Part shown: piece by piece, positions 43,390-52,829 of the stretch
Numbering within the stretch: position 1 is the first letter of the stretch
How the letters are laid out: each line of letters opens with the position of its first letter
Assembly: GCA_016712745.1 (NCBI GenBank)
Contig: JADJQN010000003.1
Span: forward strand, 1,054,001-1,118,000
Source of the DNA: Sandaracinaceae bacterium
GTDB taxonomy: Bacteria > Myxococcota_A > Polyangia > Polyangiales > JADJQN01
Reading direction: 5' to 3'
DNA length: 64,000 nucleotides
Program-made: the position numbers and the translations under genes
The notes under the pieces: model-generated
Told to the model about the DNA's origin: nothing
The model's database searches: none
Seen by the model: only the letters and a program-made list of their open reading frames with translations

Positions 43390-44767
43390 CCGCTGGCGGG
43401 CGCGCGATTCGCATCAGCATGCCGTGCTTGGGACGCAGCGTGACCACCGGGTCGGGCTCCACTGGATGCCCGACGACATGGTCCAAACGGAAGCTCTGCG
43501 CCATGCGCGCGAGAATCAGCTGCGCTTCCATCATCGCGAACATATTGCCGATGCAGATGCGCGGGCCGCCGCCGAACGGCAAATACAAATGCTTGGAGCG
43601 CGTCGCTGATCGCTCGGGAGAAAAACGCTCGGGGTCGAACGCTTCGGGGTTTTCCCAATATGCGGGATCGCGATGCATGATGAACGGGCTCACGGCCACG
43701 CCGGCGCCCTTGGGAATATGAAAGCCGTCGATCATGTCGTCTTCTTGAGCTTCACGTTCGAAGACCCACACCGGCGGATAGAGACGCATCGCTTCCTGCA
43801 GAACCCAGCCCGTGTACTCGAGTGCCTTGACGTCATCAAAGGTCGGCGCGCGACCTGAAAGCACGCGAGTGACTTCCGCGTGCATGCGTTCACGTGCTTC
43901 GGCATTTTGGCTCAGAAGATAAAAGGTCCAGCTCAGTGCGTTGGCGGTCGTTTCGTGGCCCGCGAGAATGAGGGTCATCACTTCGTCGCGCAGCTGCTTA
44001 TCGGTCATCTTCTCGCCGGTGTCCGCGTCCTCGGCCTCCATGTACATCGCGAGAAGGTCGTGCTTTTGCGAAGGAGTAGCGCGTCGCTGTGTGATGATGT
44101 TTTGAACCAAAGTATCCAAGGTACGCAGGGCTTTTTTGAACTTTACGTTGCGCGGAATCGGTACCAGCAGTGGCACGCGCAGCGGTGTTTGAATGTGCGC
44201 ATTTGCCCAATGGACAGCGACGGTTACCGCATCGCCGATGTCGGCCGCTTGCTTGCCCGCGACATCCACATCGAAAAGCGTAAGCGCGACGATGCGCAAG
44301 GTTAACGCCATCATATCGTCGTGCACGTCGAACGCTTCGCCGGACTTAGCGCGTGGCTGCCAAGCAGCGATCATCTCGTCGGTTACGCTCACCATCTGAT
44401 CGGCAAACCGAGACAAGCGATCGCGATGAAACGCTGGCTGCGACAAGCGGCGTTGGCGTTTCCAGAAATCGCCTTCGCTCGTTAGCAGTCCGTTGCCCAG
44501 CATGACGCGCAGGCCGTCGTAGTTGCGACTCTTGCGATAGTTTTTGGCGTTGTCGACGAGGACGTGTTTGGCGCCCTCTGGGCTCGATACCAAGATGTAG
44601 TCGTAGTTGATGAAGCGAAACCGTGTGACGTGCCCGTGCGCTTGGCTACCGCGTGCGAAAAGCGCCAGGGGGTTTTCCCACGCCTCGAGCAGGCTTCCAA
44701 GAATCAGTCGGCCCTTCGGACCGGGAGCGTCGGGCGCACGATTGGATGTGGACTGCGGCTTATGCAT
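43382..44767 (-). CDS. Cytochrome P450
   Basis: A 461-residue P450. The C-helix has GDFWKRQRRLSQPAF, the I-helix AGHETTANAL (269-278), the K-helix ExxR in QEAMRLYPP, and the haem loop FGGGPRICIG with Cys405. It looks like the class with CYP102/CYP4-like features (fatty acid hydroxylase type) rather than small camphor-type enzymes, but the substrate cannot be told. No membrane anchor. No ferredoxin or reductase gene is next to it, so redox partners come from elsewhere. Confidence 0.96.
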   Translation of the reverse strand: MHKPQSTSNRAPDAPGPKGRLILGSLLEAWENPLALFARGSQAHGHVTRFRFINYDYILVSSPEGAKHVLVDNAKNYRKSRNYDGLRVMLGNGLLTSEGDFWKRQRRLSQPAFHRDRLSRFADQMVSVTDEMIAAWQPRAKSGEAFDVHDDMMALTLRIVALTLFDVDVAGKQAADIGDAVTVAVHWANAHIQTPLRVPLLVPIPRNVKFKKALRTLDTLVQNIITQRRATPSQKHDLLAMYMEAEDADTGEKMTDKQLRDEVMTLILAGHETTANALSWTFYLLSQNAEARERMHAEVTRVLSGRAPTFDDVKALEYTGWVLQEAMRLYPPVWVFEREAQEDDMIDGFHIPKGAGVAVSPFIMHRDPAYWENPEAFDPERFSPERSATRSKHLYLPFGGGPRICIGNMFAMMEAQLILARMAQSFRLDHVVGHPVEPDPVVTLRPKHGMLMRIARPPAVS

Positions 44768-44815
44768 GGGCGTGTGTCGCCCCTCTAGCCGATTCGTAAC
44801 GCCTTGTCCGGGACT

Positions 44816-45286
44816 TTAAGCTCCGCTCGGTAGATCGGCTACGATCTCGCCACCCGAGGTCTCTTCGTCGGCCGGATAGCGGGTGAAGATTGATTCGTCC
44901 CCCGACACGACCTCTTCCTCAATCAGAGCGAAATTGCGTCCGATTTCCTGCCACGTCTGACGCAGGGTGCTCTGCGCGACTTCCATCGTGTCAGAGCGGT
45001 ACCAACTGATGTTCATAATCGACGTCGCACTGGCCTCATCTTCACCGAGCCGAAGCGAAACCAAATCACACTCTGCGATCTGAATGCGGCTACCCCAACC
45101 TTCGTGATTCACGAGGAATTGCTCGCGAAACGCCGGTACCACGCGATCGGCCGCGAGGGTTGTCTTGCCCCACCGGGTCTCGTCGTTGAGGCCCTGTACC
45201 GCGTCGCCTACGCGCTCGATCGTGGCTCGGTTTTGCATAAAGCAGCCCGAACTGACGAGGCATAGTAGGAAGAGGGCGCTGCGCAT
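44816..45286 (-). CDS. Small lipoprotein, unknown
   Basis: The protein is about 156 residues from ATG 45286. Signal peptide MRSALFLLCLVSSGC has lipobox SSGC (Cys 15). The mature domain is charged and partly beta (SATSIMNISWYRSDTMEVAQSTL), with no recognised motif. The open frame extends upstream to 45664 but would overlap the divergent lipoprotein gene, and the signal peptide fixes the start. It is 48 bases upstream of the P450 start on the same strand, so the P450 gene lies downstream from neither it nor its promoter: the P450 end faces ung. Function unknown. Confidence 0.72.
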   Translation of the reverse strand: MRSALFLLCLVSSGCFMQNRATIERVGDAVQGLNDETRWGKTTLAADRVVPAFREQFLVNHEGWGSRIQIAECDLVSLRLGEDEASATSIMNISWYRSDTMEVAQSTLRQTWQEIGRNFALIEEEVVSGDESIFTRYPADEETSGGEIVADLPSGA

Positions 45287-45368
45287 GGGACCGACGCTAC
45301 GACCCTCGCCTTCCCCCCGCAAGAAACCGGCACATCGGCCCGGACCGCTGCTACCTTCTATAACGGGT

Positions 45369-46481
45369 ATGGGCAAACGAGTTCGATTGGCGCTTGTCGT
45401 CGCGCTGCTCAGTGGTTGCAACGTGTACGACGCGTCCCTGGTGCCGAGGGACGCCGGTATGGATGCAGGTGCTGACGCCTCGACGTCGTGCCCGCCTCTG
45501 GCTGCCCCTCCCACGCGTCCCTCGCGCCTCGATGATGGAACCGACGAGGCCGTGTTCGCACTTAGGCACATCACGCTCAACCAAGACGGCGATCGCTGGC
45601 GCACGATTGGGTACGACCTAGACGGCCTTTGCTCCGGGCCAGCCGAGGCGCCTGTCGAATGCACGCCGATGAGTGGCGGAGCGAACGCATCGCTCGATGG
45701 CGATCACGGCATCGACAACGCGTTCGGGCGCGCGATCACGCCGTTGCTGCTCGCCGCGTATCCGACGCTCGAAATGGAAGCGCAGATGTACCAAGACTAC
45801 GGTCTTGGCACTCTCATTCTTCGCATTCGAAATTGGAACGGCGAGGCGAACGACTCGCGCGTGCACGCCATACTCACGCAGAGCACCTACGGTACGCCCG
45901 GTACTGCAGACGGTGGTGTGCCGATGCCAGAAATTCCCGATGGTGGGGCTACCTACGAAGACGGCGGCGTTCCACCGTTTCCCGCGTGGGAAGGCGATGA
46001 CTATTTTTGGGCGCGTGACGATTCGTTCTTTGATGGAGATCCGGCGCGTCCAATCACTTCGGATGACAATGCCTACATCGCCGATCGCACCCTCGTCATG
46101 CATCTGCCCGATGGCCGCGAAATCTTGTTCGCGGGCGATACACGCGGCATCAATTTGCGGCTTACCGACGCGCGCTTGACTGCGCAGCTCAGTACGGACG
46201 GAGTCGCGATCACGCGGGCTCAGCTTGTTGGGCGCTGGGCACTCAACGATGTGCTCGATGCCGTGCAGCATGCTGGCGTCTGCACAGACAATCCGCTTTA
46301 CACGACGCTCGGCAACCTCTTGCGCACTGCAGTCGACGTTCGCTCGATTGCGGGCAGTGGCGGGCCGGGAGTTGAGTGCGATGCCGTGAGCGTAGGCCTC
46401 GCATTCGATGGCATCCGCGCGCATTACGCGGGCATTGCCACTGCGTATCCGTTGCCCAACCCCTGCGCCGGAACTCCGTAG
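45369..46481 (+). CDS. Lipoprotein with DAG-rich linker, unknown
   Basis: A 370-residue protein: signal peptide with lipobox LSGC (Cys about 17), then a short DAGMDAGADAST linker. The globular domain contains about six Cys (likely disulfides), LRHITLNQDGDRWRTIGYDLDG and several acidic, Gly-rich loops (TADGGVPMPEIPDGG). Function is unknown; the layout suggests a surface protein. It is divergent from the preceding lipoprotein with 82 bases between starts and is followed by a terminator. Confidence 0.78.
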   Translation: MGKRVRLALVVALLSGCNVYDASLVPRDAGMDAGADASTSCPPLAAPPTRPSRLDDGTDEAVFALRHITLNQDGDRWRTIGYDLDGLCSGPAEAPVECTPMSGGANASLDGDHGIDNAFGRAITPLLLAAYPTLEMEAQMYQDYGLGTLILRIRNWNGEANDSRVHAILTQSTYGTPGTADGGVPMPEIPDGGATYEDGGVPPFPAWEGDDYFWARDDSFFDGDPARPITSDDNAYIADRTLVMHLPDGREILFAGDTRGINLRLTDARLTAQLSTDGVAITRAQLVGRWALNDVLDAVQHAGVCTDNPLYTTLGNLLRTAVDVRSIAGSGGPGVECDAVSVGLAFDGIRAHYAGIATAYPLPNPCAGTP

Positions 46482-46493
46482 CGCTTAAAGAGA

Positions 46494-46533
46494 AACGCCC
46501 CGCCGCGAGCATCGCGACAGGGCGTTCTTTGTT
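46494..46533. terminator. Bidirectional stem-loop terminator
   Basis: AACGCCC (46494-46500) pairs with GGGCGTT (46520-46526), with an inner CGCGA-GCA-TCGCG stem, followed by CTTTGTT on the plus strand and TCTCTTT on the other. It stands between the convergent 370-residue lipoprotein gene and the giant protease gene, and should serve both. Confidence 0.85.
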
Positions 46534-46559
46534 CTCAGCTAATCGCTGAGGGTTTCAGC

Positions 46560-49500
46560 TCAGAACACGCCGCGCGCATCCGGTGCGCCGAGGTGGTAGG
46601 CCGAGACTGCTTCACGAAGATACGAGGGCAACGACATGTAGTGCTGCAGCTCGACACATGCGCGGTTTGACGTGCAGGTGCAGTTCTCGCTGCTCGAGGC
46701 GTTGCAACCCGGGACGCCGCCGGTCTGGATAAGACCTGCATCGTCGATGATGGCGACCGTGCTGTCCCAACGCACGATGGGCAGACCCGTCGTGGCCGAG
46801 TAGACCGGAAGGTACCAATCGGGCGTTCCGTTGCCGTCGACATCCGGACCGTCGGTGGTCTCGTACGCGCGAGCCAAGAGGCTATTTGCGTACTCAAGAA
46901 CACGACCGCCGATGCCACGTTGCACAGTGCGTCCGAAGATCTCTTCGGTGCCGTAGTGGCGCGCGACGTAGACCGCGCCGTTGGGATGGTGCAACTCGAT
47001 ACGCTGCGCGAAGCCCGGATCCGCATCGCGGCCCATCTCCCACACGCGCATCAACTCGAGCCAATCGGTCTCTTCGTTTTCGAAGAGGTAGAGCATGGTC
47101 CAGGCGATGAGGAACTTCTGCTGTTCCCACCCAACCTGCGGATCAAGAACACGGGTGTTCTCTGGGAAGAGCGGGTTGAGCGCGGTCGGGTCTTCCAAGG
47201 CGAGGCTGCTGCAGATGTTCGTCCCGACTGCCGGGAAGCACGACTGCGGGGTCTCACCCCACCACGAAGTAAAGCCGATGGGCTGCGAGGGGTAGCCTTC
47301 TGCGTCACGCAACGGACGACCGGTGGCGCTCGCGGCTACGCGCTCGCCCTTGATGAAGTCGTCGTTGGTGAGGTTGTTGGCGAGCCAACGGCGATAACCA
47401 TCGGGGAAAAGGTCCGCGAGGGAGACCGCGCGATAGCGGGGATCGACGAAGTCCGTGCGCGACGAGCTGATGAAGTTGTCCACCGACTCGGTGAGCAACA
47501 TCGCCGTGTTGAGCTTGTCGTAGTACGAACCAGCATTCATCGTGTAGTCGGAGTCGTACTCGCCGCAGTTGCTGCAGAGTTGGTTCTCGACAAGAGCGCC
47601 GCCCATTCCAAGGAGGCCGTCGTAACCGCTGACACCGGTCGGGATTGTGACGAGCGTTGCGCCCGCCTCAGAGGTCGTGTCTGCGGCTGAGCGCAGCACG
47701 TCGGACTGGAAGGTCTCTTGGAAATGCGGGCCCGCTTCGGGACGCGCGAGAGTGCGCGTGAAGTGGTCGAATGCAAGACCTGAGGCAAGAACGTTGTCGG
47801 GGAAGAAGCTGACTGCGACACGCCAGAAGGTATCGAAGTCGTAGCCGCGCTCGAGAGCGAACCTGCGGTAGATGTTTCGGTAGAGGCCAAGACCCTTGGC
47901 GCCGTCGCGGAGCTTCATGTTGTAGCGGCCGAGCGTGCGTTCAGACGCATTGCGGACGCTGAAGTCCTGACGCCCACGACGGTACGAGTCGAAGATGTGC
48001 CAGACTTCTTGCGAGGTAACGAGGAAGTTGAAGATCTCGTAGGGATCGGCACCGTTGTCGTGACGATAGACCGAGACGTTTCCAAGGTCAGCCCAGCGAT
48101 CGGTCGCGAAGCCGTACGGCATACGTGGGCGGTTGGCGGCGTCGACCGACGGAGCTGCGGTTCCGGAGAGCGCGCGCCACGGTACGTAGTCAACGCGATC
48201 TTGGCGGCAACGTGTCCAGGCGCCATTGACCTGAACCATTTGACCGTCGAGGAGGGGGCTCCACACGCCGTTCAGCTCTTCGTCCCAGTTGGCGGGCTTG
48301 AAGACGAGCGGATCAGCAACAGTTTCGCAGTTGTCGATAAGACCGACCTGCGACTGCAGCTGTGAGTAGTGGATGTCGTTATCACCGAGTGTGTAGGTGA
48401 TTCCGAGAATGCCACCGAAGTTGTCCTGAAGGTCGGTAAGCATTCCGCCGTAGGGCTGGTTCGCAGTCACGTCTGCTGCAACGGCAACGGTGTCGCCGTA
48501 CATCATGCGGGTGGCCGCGTAGTCGTAGATGCCAAGACCGATCATGTCCTGGGTCATCTCACCGGCGTAATCCATGACGGTGGACTGCATCCACATCCAG
48601 ATCAGGTTGTCGCGCTCGCCGTCCGTGACCGGATCGAAGTAACGCGGACCAACGCAGGTGGTGCCATCCGTTGCCAAGTCGGTGCACGCCGTCGTGGTGG
48701 CACCGTTCTCGGTACGAAGCTGCCAGTACTGCGGGCGGTAATCCCAAGCGTCCGACGAGCTTACGAAGTTGTGGCGAAGGCCGATCGAGTGACCCATTTC
48801 ATGGGCGATGACCGACATGTGAGCGCGCTGCGCCACGTAACGACGCATGTGCTCAGCACGAGCTTGCTGAACTTCGGGTGAGTCGTCGGGATTGAACGCG
48901 CCAAACTTCTCCTGCATGACCTGCGAGAGGCCCACCAGCGAGAAAGGAGCTTCGGCTTCTTCGGGGTGCATCACGCACGCGCCACGACGGCCCAAGGCTT
49001 CCTCGCGAAGCTGATTGATCTGTCGTTGAACGCCCGGGTTACCACCGCGGAGCGGTGATGCCATGTTCATAACAGCGTCGTTGAGCGGAAGGCTATCGAC
49101 ACCGTTGAGCTGCTGGACCATCGGGGTCATGAGCTGCGCTTCGAACTCAGTGCCCATCGCCTGTTGACGACGTGCCGAGTAGATCGCTTGGTTCGACGAC
49201 GGAGCATCGACAGCCGCACGCGTGTTGCGCAGTTCGTGATTGAGGCTACGGATTTCCGCGGTGAGCTGCGGAGCTACGTTCTGCATGTCGATGTTCGCTT
49301 CGCCGCCTGCAAACTCGGCGATACGATCGTCGATGTCCTGGCGGTGAAGCATTGGCAACGCGCCAGCGCCTGACGCTGCGCGAGCAGCGCTCGCCCAGTC
49401 GCGAACGTAGTCACCGTTGGTGACGTCGGACGCTTGGTATTCACCAGCGATGAAGCGCAACTTGTCGACAGCGCCTTGGCTGAAGATGTCGTTGATGTGC

Positions 49501-51311
49501 GACCAGACGTTGATGCTGGTTGCGATCGTTTCGCCAGAGAGGGGGTCGATCGAGTCGACCATGATGCCCCACGGTGAAGGCGTTTGCGGGGCGGGAAGAA
49601 CGTTCACTTGGTTGTAACGAAGGTCACCACGGCGAACGTTGCGTGCTGCACGGCAGGTATTGAGGAGACCAGCATCGGCCGACGCTGCTGCATAGGCTGC
49701 GGTGCACTCTTCGGAGCTGACATCGCTCGGCAGGCGGGCGGTGCCGCATGCTTCGTGATCGTCCGCTGCAACCGGGCTGTGACAGAGAACGATCATCTCT
49801 TCCATCTTGGCGATGGAGGCGATGGCCGGATCCATGTTGCGCTCGCTGGCAAGGCGGTCTGCGAGACCGTTGCAGTCCGAGCCCTTGTCATGACGGCAGG
49901 CGTCTACTTCAGTCGTGAGGTAGAGCGCGTCCTGGTAGTCGTCCATCTGTCCGAAGAACATCGGGAAGCGAGTCAGGCAATCGCCCTCTTCGCCACCGGT
50001 GTTGCGGCACTCTGCGTACTGAGCCGAGCGAACGGCGGTACGAAGCGAAAGGTCCCACTGATGAGCAGCCTCTGCGGTTGAGTCGAAATAGAGAGGGTCG
50101 CTGCCGCCCGCGTAGTACCAAGCGATCGTTTGCGGAGTGCGATCGGCGAACGGCAAGGTGCAGCGCTGCTTGAATGTGTCGCAGTGTGAGCCTTCGCCTG
50201 CTGCTTCGCATTCGTCATCCGTGCCGTTGGAGTCTGCGTCGCGATGCGGGTCAGATCCGAAGGGTGTGGTGGTCGGCGTGAAGCACTCAATCGCGCCGCT
50301 CAGGTTTTCCGGGTCGGTGTAAAAGTGAGCGCGCTCCCAGATCTGGGGTTGGTTGATAAAGCGGCGCCACAGAGCATCGCTCATGCCGTAGTTACGGGCG
50401 TAGCCGTAGCGGTCCGTGTAGAACGCGCCGAATGCCTGGAAGCGGAAGCCGTCCCAGTCGCGGGGTTCGTAATCATGATCTTCGACGAGTCGGAACGATT
50501 GACGAATCGTGAGCTCGACGGGGTTACAGCTTCCAGTCGGGGCCGTGCCGCCGCTGAAGTCTGCATCGAGGAAGCAGGCCGGGAACTCGTCGATGCCCCA
50601 ACCAAGTGAGCTGAGGTCGACCATGCCGGGGCGTGCGAACGCCTTATTGGTCACGTCGAAATAGCCGTCTTCGAGTGCGAAGACCGGCGCGTTCGGATCG
50701 GCAGGATCCGTGATGTCGTATGCAAGGGGCTCGTAAGACACGCCGCCGTAGACGCCGATCATCGAGAGGGTGTCGAAATCATAGCTGTCGGTGTTGAGAT
50801 TCTGCGACCAGTCCACGCGCATGAACTGGCGCTGGTACCAGGGACGGTCGGTAGTGTTCTCTTCAATGACGTTGGCTTCTTCACCGGTCGTCGAGTTGTA
50901 TTGGCGACGAATGTCGAAGTGGCTAAGGATTGGATAGGCCGCAACGACCACGCCGTTCTCGACCGGTCCGCCAACGCCATTGCCGTCGGTGCCCTGGATG
51001 CGTTCGTAGGCGAGACGCGCGAAAAGCATGCGTTCGGTGATTTGCCAGCGAACGCGCGAGACGGGCTGCGCGTACGTCGACGTGAACAGACCGTCCTGCG
51101 ACGCGCCGTAGCCGACGTCGACAAGAGTGCCCTGCGACCAGAACTCGGGGTCGTCAGCTGCACCCTGTAGGTCCTCACCCACGAAGTACGATTTTGCGAG
51201 CGCCATCGGCTGAACGCGGTTGACGGGATCCTGAGCCGTCAAACAACCCGTTAGCGAGGTGCCCAAAAGGCCTAGACCCAAGAACATCGAGAGGGCCAAT
51301 GAACGACGCAT
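46560..51311 (-). CDS. Very large lipoprotein metzincin metalloprotease
   Basis: A 1583-residue secreted lipoprotein: lipobox LTGC with Cys about 23. The zinc site HEMGHSIGLRH spans residues 837-847 (H837, H841, H847, catalytic E838). A Met-turn candidate STVMDY follows, which together mark a metzincin. About 800 residues precede the site, rich in Asp/Asn-Gly loops and Cys (DADSNGTDDE resembles a calcium-binding loop). About 700 residues follow, with CTC and CSNC clusters. It likely digests proteins at the cell surface, fitting a predatory life style, though this is inference. AAGGAG lies 8 bases before ATG. No propeptide is obvious. Confidence 0.87.
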   Translation of the reverse strand: MRRSLALSMFLGLGLLGTSLTGCLTAQDPVNRVQPMALAKSYFVGEDLQGAADDPEFWSQGTLVDVGYGASQDGLFTSTYAQPVSRVRWQITERMLFARLAYERIQGTDGNGVGGPVENGVVVAAYPILSHFDIRRQYNSTTGEEANVIEENTTDRPWYQRQFMRVDWSQNLNTDSYDFDTLSMIGVYGGVSYEPLAYDITDPADPNAPVFALEDGYFDVTNKAFARPGMVDLSSLGWGIDEFPACFLDADFSGGTAPTGSCNPVELTIRQSFRLVEDHDYEPRDWDGFRFQAFGAFYTDRYGYARNYGMSDALWRRFINQPQIWERAHFYTDPENLSGAIECFTPTTTPFGSDPHRDADSNGTDDECEAAGEGSHCDTFKQRCTLPFADRTPQTIAWYYAGGSDPLYFDSTAEAAHQWDLSLRTAVRSAQYAECRNTGGEEGDCLTRFPMFFGQMDDYQDALYLTTEVDACRHDKGSDCNGLADRLASERNMDPAIASIAKMEEMIVLCHSPVAADDHEACGTARLPSDVSSEECTAAYAAASADAGLLNTCRAARNVRRGDLRYNQVNVLPAPQTPSPWGIMVDSIDPLSGETIATSINVWSHINDIFSQGAVDKLRFIAGEYQASDVTNGDYVRDWASAARAASGAGALPMLHRQDIDDRIAEFAGGEANIDMQNVAPQLTAEIRSLNHELRNTRAAVDAPSSNQAIYSARRQQAMGTEFEAQLMTPMVQQLNGVDSLPLNDAVMNMASPLRGGNPGVQRQINQLREEALGRRGACVMHPEEAEAPFSLVGLSQVMQEKFGAFNPDDSPEVQQARAEHMRRYVAQRAHMSVIAHEMGHSIGLRHNFVSSSDAWDYRPQYWQLRTENGATTTACTDLATDGTTCVGPRYFDPVTDGERDNLIWMWMQSTVMDYAGEMTQDMIGLGIYDYAATRMMYGDTVAVAADVTANQPYGGMLTDLQDNFGGILGITYTLGDNDIHYSQLQSQVGLIDNCETVADPLVFKPANWDEELNGVWSPLLDGQMVQVNGAWTRCRQDRVDYVPWRALSGTAAPSVDAANRPRMPYGFATDRWADLGNVSVYRHDNGADPYEIFNFLVTSQEVWHIFDSYRRGRQDFSVRNASERTLGRYNMKLRDGAKGLGLYRNIYRRFALERGYDFDTFWRVAVSFFPDNVLASGLAFDHFTRTLARPEAGPHFQETFQSDVLRSAADTTSEAGATLVTIPTGVSGYDGLLGMGGALVENQLCSNCGEYDSDYTMNAGSYYDKLNTAMLLTESVDNFISSSRTDFVDPRYRAVSLADLFPDGYRRWLANNLTNDDFIKGERVAASATGRPLRDAEGYPSQPIGFTSWWGETPQSCFPAVGTNICSSLALEDPTALNPLFPENTRVLDPQVGWEQQKFLIAWTMLYLFENEETDWLELMRVWEMGRDADPGFAQRIELHHPNGAVYVARHYGTEEIFGRTVQRGIGGRVLEYANSLLARAYETTDGPDVDGNGTPDWYLPVYSATTGLPIVRWDSTVAIIDDAGLIQTGGVPGCNASSSENCTCTSNRACVELQHYMSLPSYLREAVSAYHLGAPDARGVF

Positions 51312-51462
51312 AATTCAGTCTCCTTACAGTCCGGGCACTTTTGGAGCGACCGGCACAATCTCTAAAGCAAATCTCGTACCTCAACGACTGAGGCAAAAAC
51401 ACACATGGTTTCGCGGCTTTGACTGAAGCTACCTAGTCACGACCGCGCCTATCGTCAACGAC

Positions 51463-52758
51463 CTAACGATCCGGGAGGGCTCTTTTCGCACGAATCCGGC
51501 GCGCTGCAACTGCTCTTGCGTGCCCTGCAAGACCTTCTAGGTTCGCGAATGCTTCAAGAAGAGGTCCCTGAGTCATGATCGCGTCATGCGAATATCGGAT
51601 GACCGACGTCCGCGTAATAAAATCGTAGACGCCCAGAGGCGAGCTAAAACGCGCCGCTCCGCCGGTCGGAAGTACGTGACTTGGGCCTGCGGCGTAGTCG
51701 CCAGCAGCTTCCGGCGTGTGATCGCCGAGGAACGCTGCGCCCACTGCGTGAATTTTTTCGAGTGTCGCTTCCGGATCGCGAACAGCAAGCGCGAGATGTT
51801 CCGGCGCTAACATATCAGCGACACGTGCCGCCTCGCCGAGATCTTTTGTCACGAAGCATGCTGCATGACGTCGCACACTTTCTTCTGCAACGGCGCGACG
51901 CGGTAATGTTACGAGCTGCTCTTGCACTTCACGCACCACCGCATCGGCTTGAGCGCGGCTCGTCGTGACGAGAAGCGCGTACGCGTCTTCGTCGTGCTCG
52001 GCTTGTGAGAGAAGATCAGCCGCGACAACGTAGGGATCCGCCTGGTCGTCGGCGACGACCAAGATCTCGCTCGGCCCGGCGATCCCATCGATATCGACAA
52101 CGCCGAAAACGAGCCGCTTTGCGCACGCTACATAGAGATTTCCGGGCCCCACGATCTTGTCGACGCGAGCCAGGCTTTCCGTTCCGTAGGCGAGTGCAGC
52201 AATGGCCTGCGCTCCGCCCAAATCGACAACTTCAGTCACACCCGCGATCTCGGCAGCCGCCAACACTTCGGGCGTAGGTGATGGCGTCGCGAGCACGATG
52301 CGTTTCACACCGGCCACGTGTGCAGGTACGGCAGCCATCAACACCGACGAGGGATAGCGCGCTTTGCCACCCGGCGCGTAGACGCCTGCTGCGCGCACGG
52401 GACGCACGCGCATGCCCAGCGTGATGCCGCTTTCTTCGTATTGAAATCCTTTGTCGCGCTGACGTTCGTGATAGGCGCGAATGCGATCGGCGGCCGCTTG
52501 CAACATCGCGCGCACTTCCGTCGAGACCTCGCTCGCGCTCGCGCGCCACTCGCCGTCGGGCAGCACGATCTGCGAGAGCGTGCGCTTCTCGAAACGCGTA
52601 GTCAGTTCCTTCAGCGCAACGTCGCCGCGTGTGCGTACCTGCGCGAGAATCTCTTGCACGACGGGCGTCACGCTCTCGAGGTCGGCATCCCCGCGGCGCG
52701 ACAGCGCAGAAAGCGCGCTGTCGTAGTCCTTGGTGCCCTGCTCGAAGATCGCGAACAT
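51463..52758 (-). CDS. hisD: Histidinol dehydrogenase
   Basis: This 431-residue enzyme oxidises histidinol to histidine in two NAD-dependent steps. Signatures: RVRPVRAAGVYAPGG, KIVGPGNLYVACAKRLV, DGIAGPSEILVVAD, DLLSQAEHDEDA (zinc-binding Gln and His) and the C-terminal FITRTSVIRY. Length is normal. No other his gene is in the window, so the pathway genes are dispersed here. It is divergent from cysS with 71 bases between starts. Confidence 0.97.
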   Translation of the reverse strand: MFAIFEQGTKDYDSALSALSRRGDADLESVTPVVQEILAQVRTRGDVALKELTTRFEKRTLSQIVLPDGEWRASASEVSTEVRAMLQAAADRIRAYHERQRDKGFQYEESGITLGMRVRPVRAAGVYAPGGKARYPSSVLMAAVPAHVAGVKRIVLATPSPTPEVLAAAEIAGVTEVVDLGGAQAIAALAYGTESLARVDKIVGPGNLYVACAKRLVFGVVDIDGIAGPSEILVVADDQADPYVVAADLLSQAEHDEDAYALLVTTSRAQADAVVREVQEQLVTLPRRAVAEESVRRHAACFVTKDLGEAARVADMLAPEHLALAVRDPEATLEKIHAVGAAFLGDHTPEAAGDYAAGPSHVLPTGGAARFSSPLGVYDFITRTSVIRYSHDAIMTQGPLLEAFANLEGLAGHARAVAARRIRAKRALPDR

Positions 52759-52829
52759 GGGGCGCCTTGTAGCACGCCGCGACGTAGATTCAGCGAAGGA
52801 CTCGCTAGTGTGTTACAAAAATAGTCCCT

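Noticed and set aside
45287..45664. Upstream extension of the small lipoprotein
   Set aside because: The signal peptide with lipobox begins at 45286 and the extension overlaps the divergent gene.
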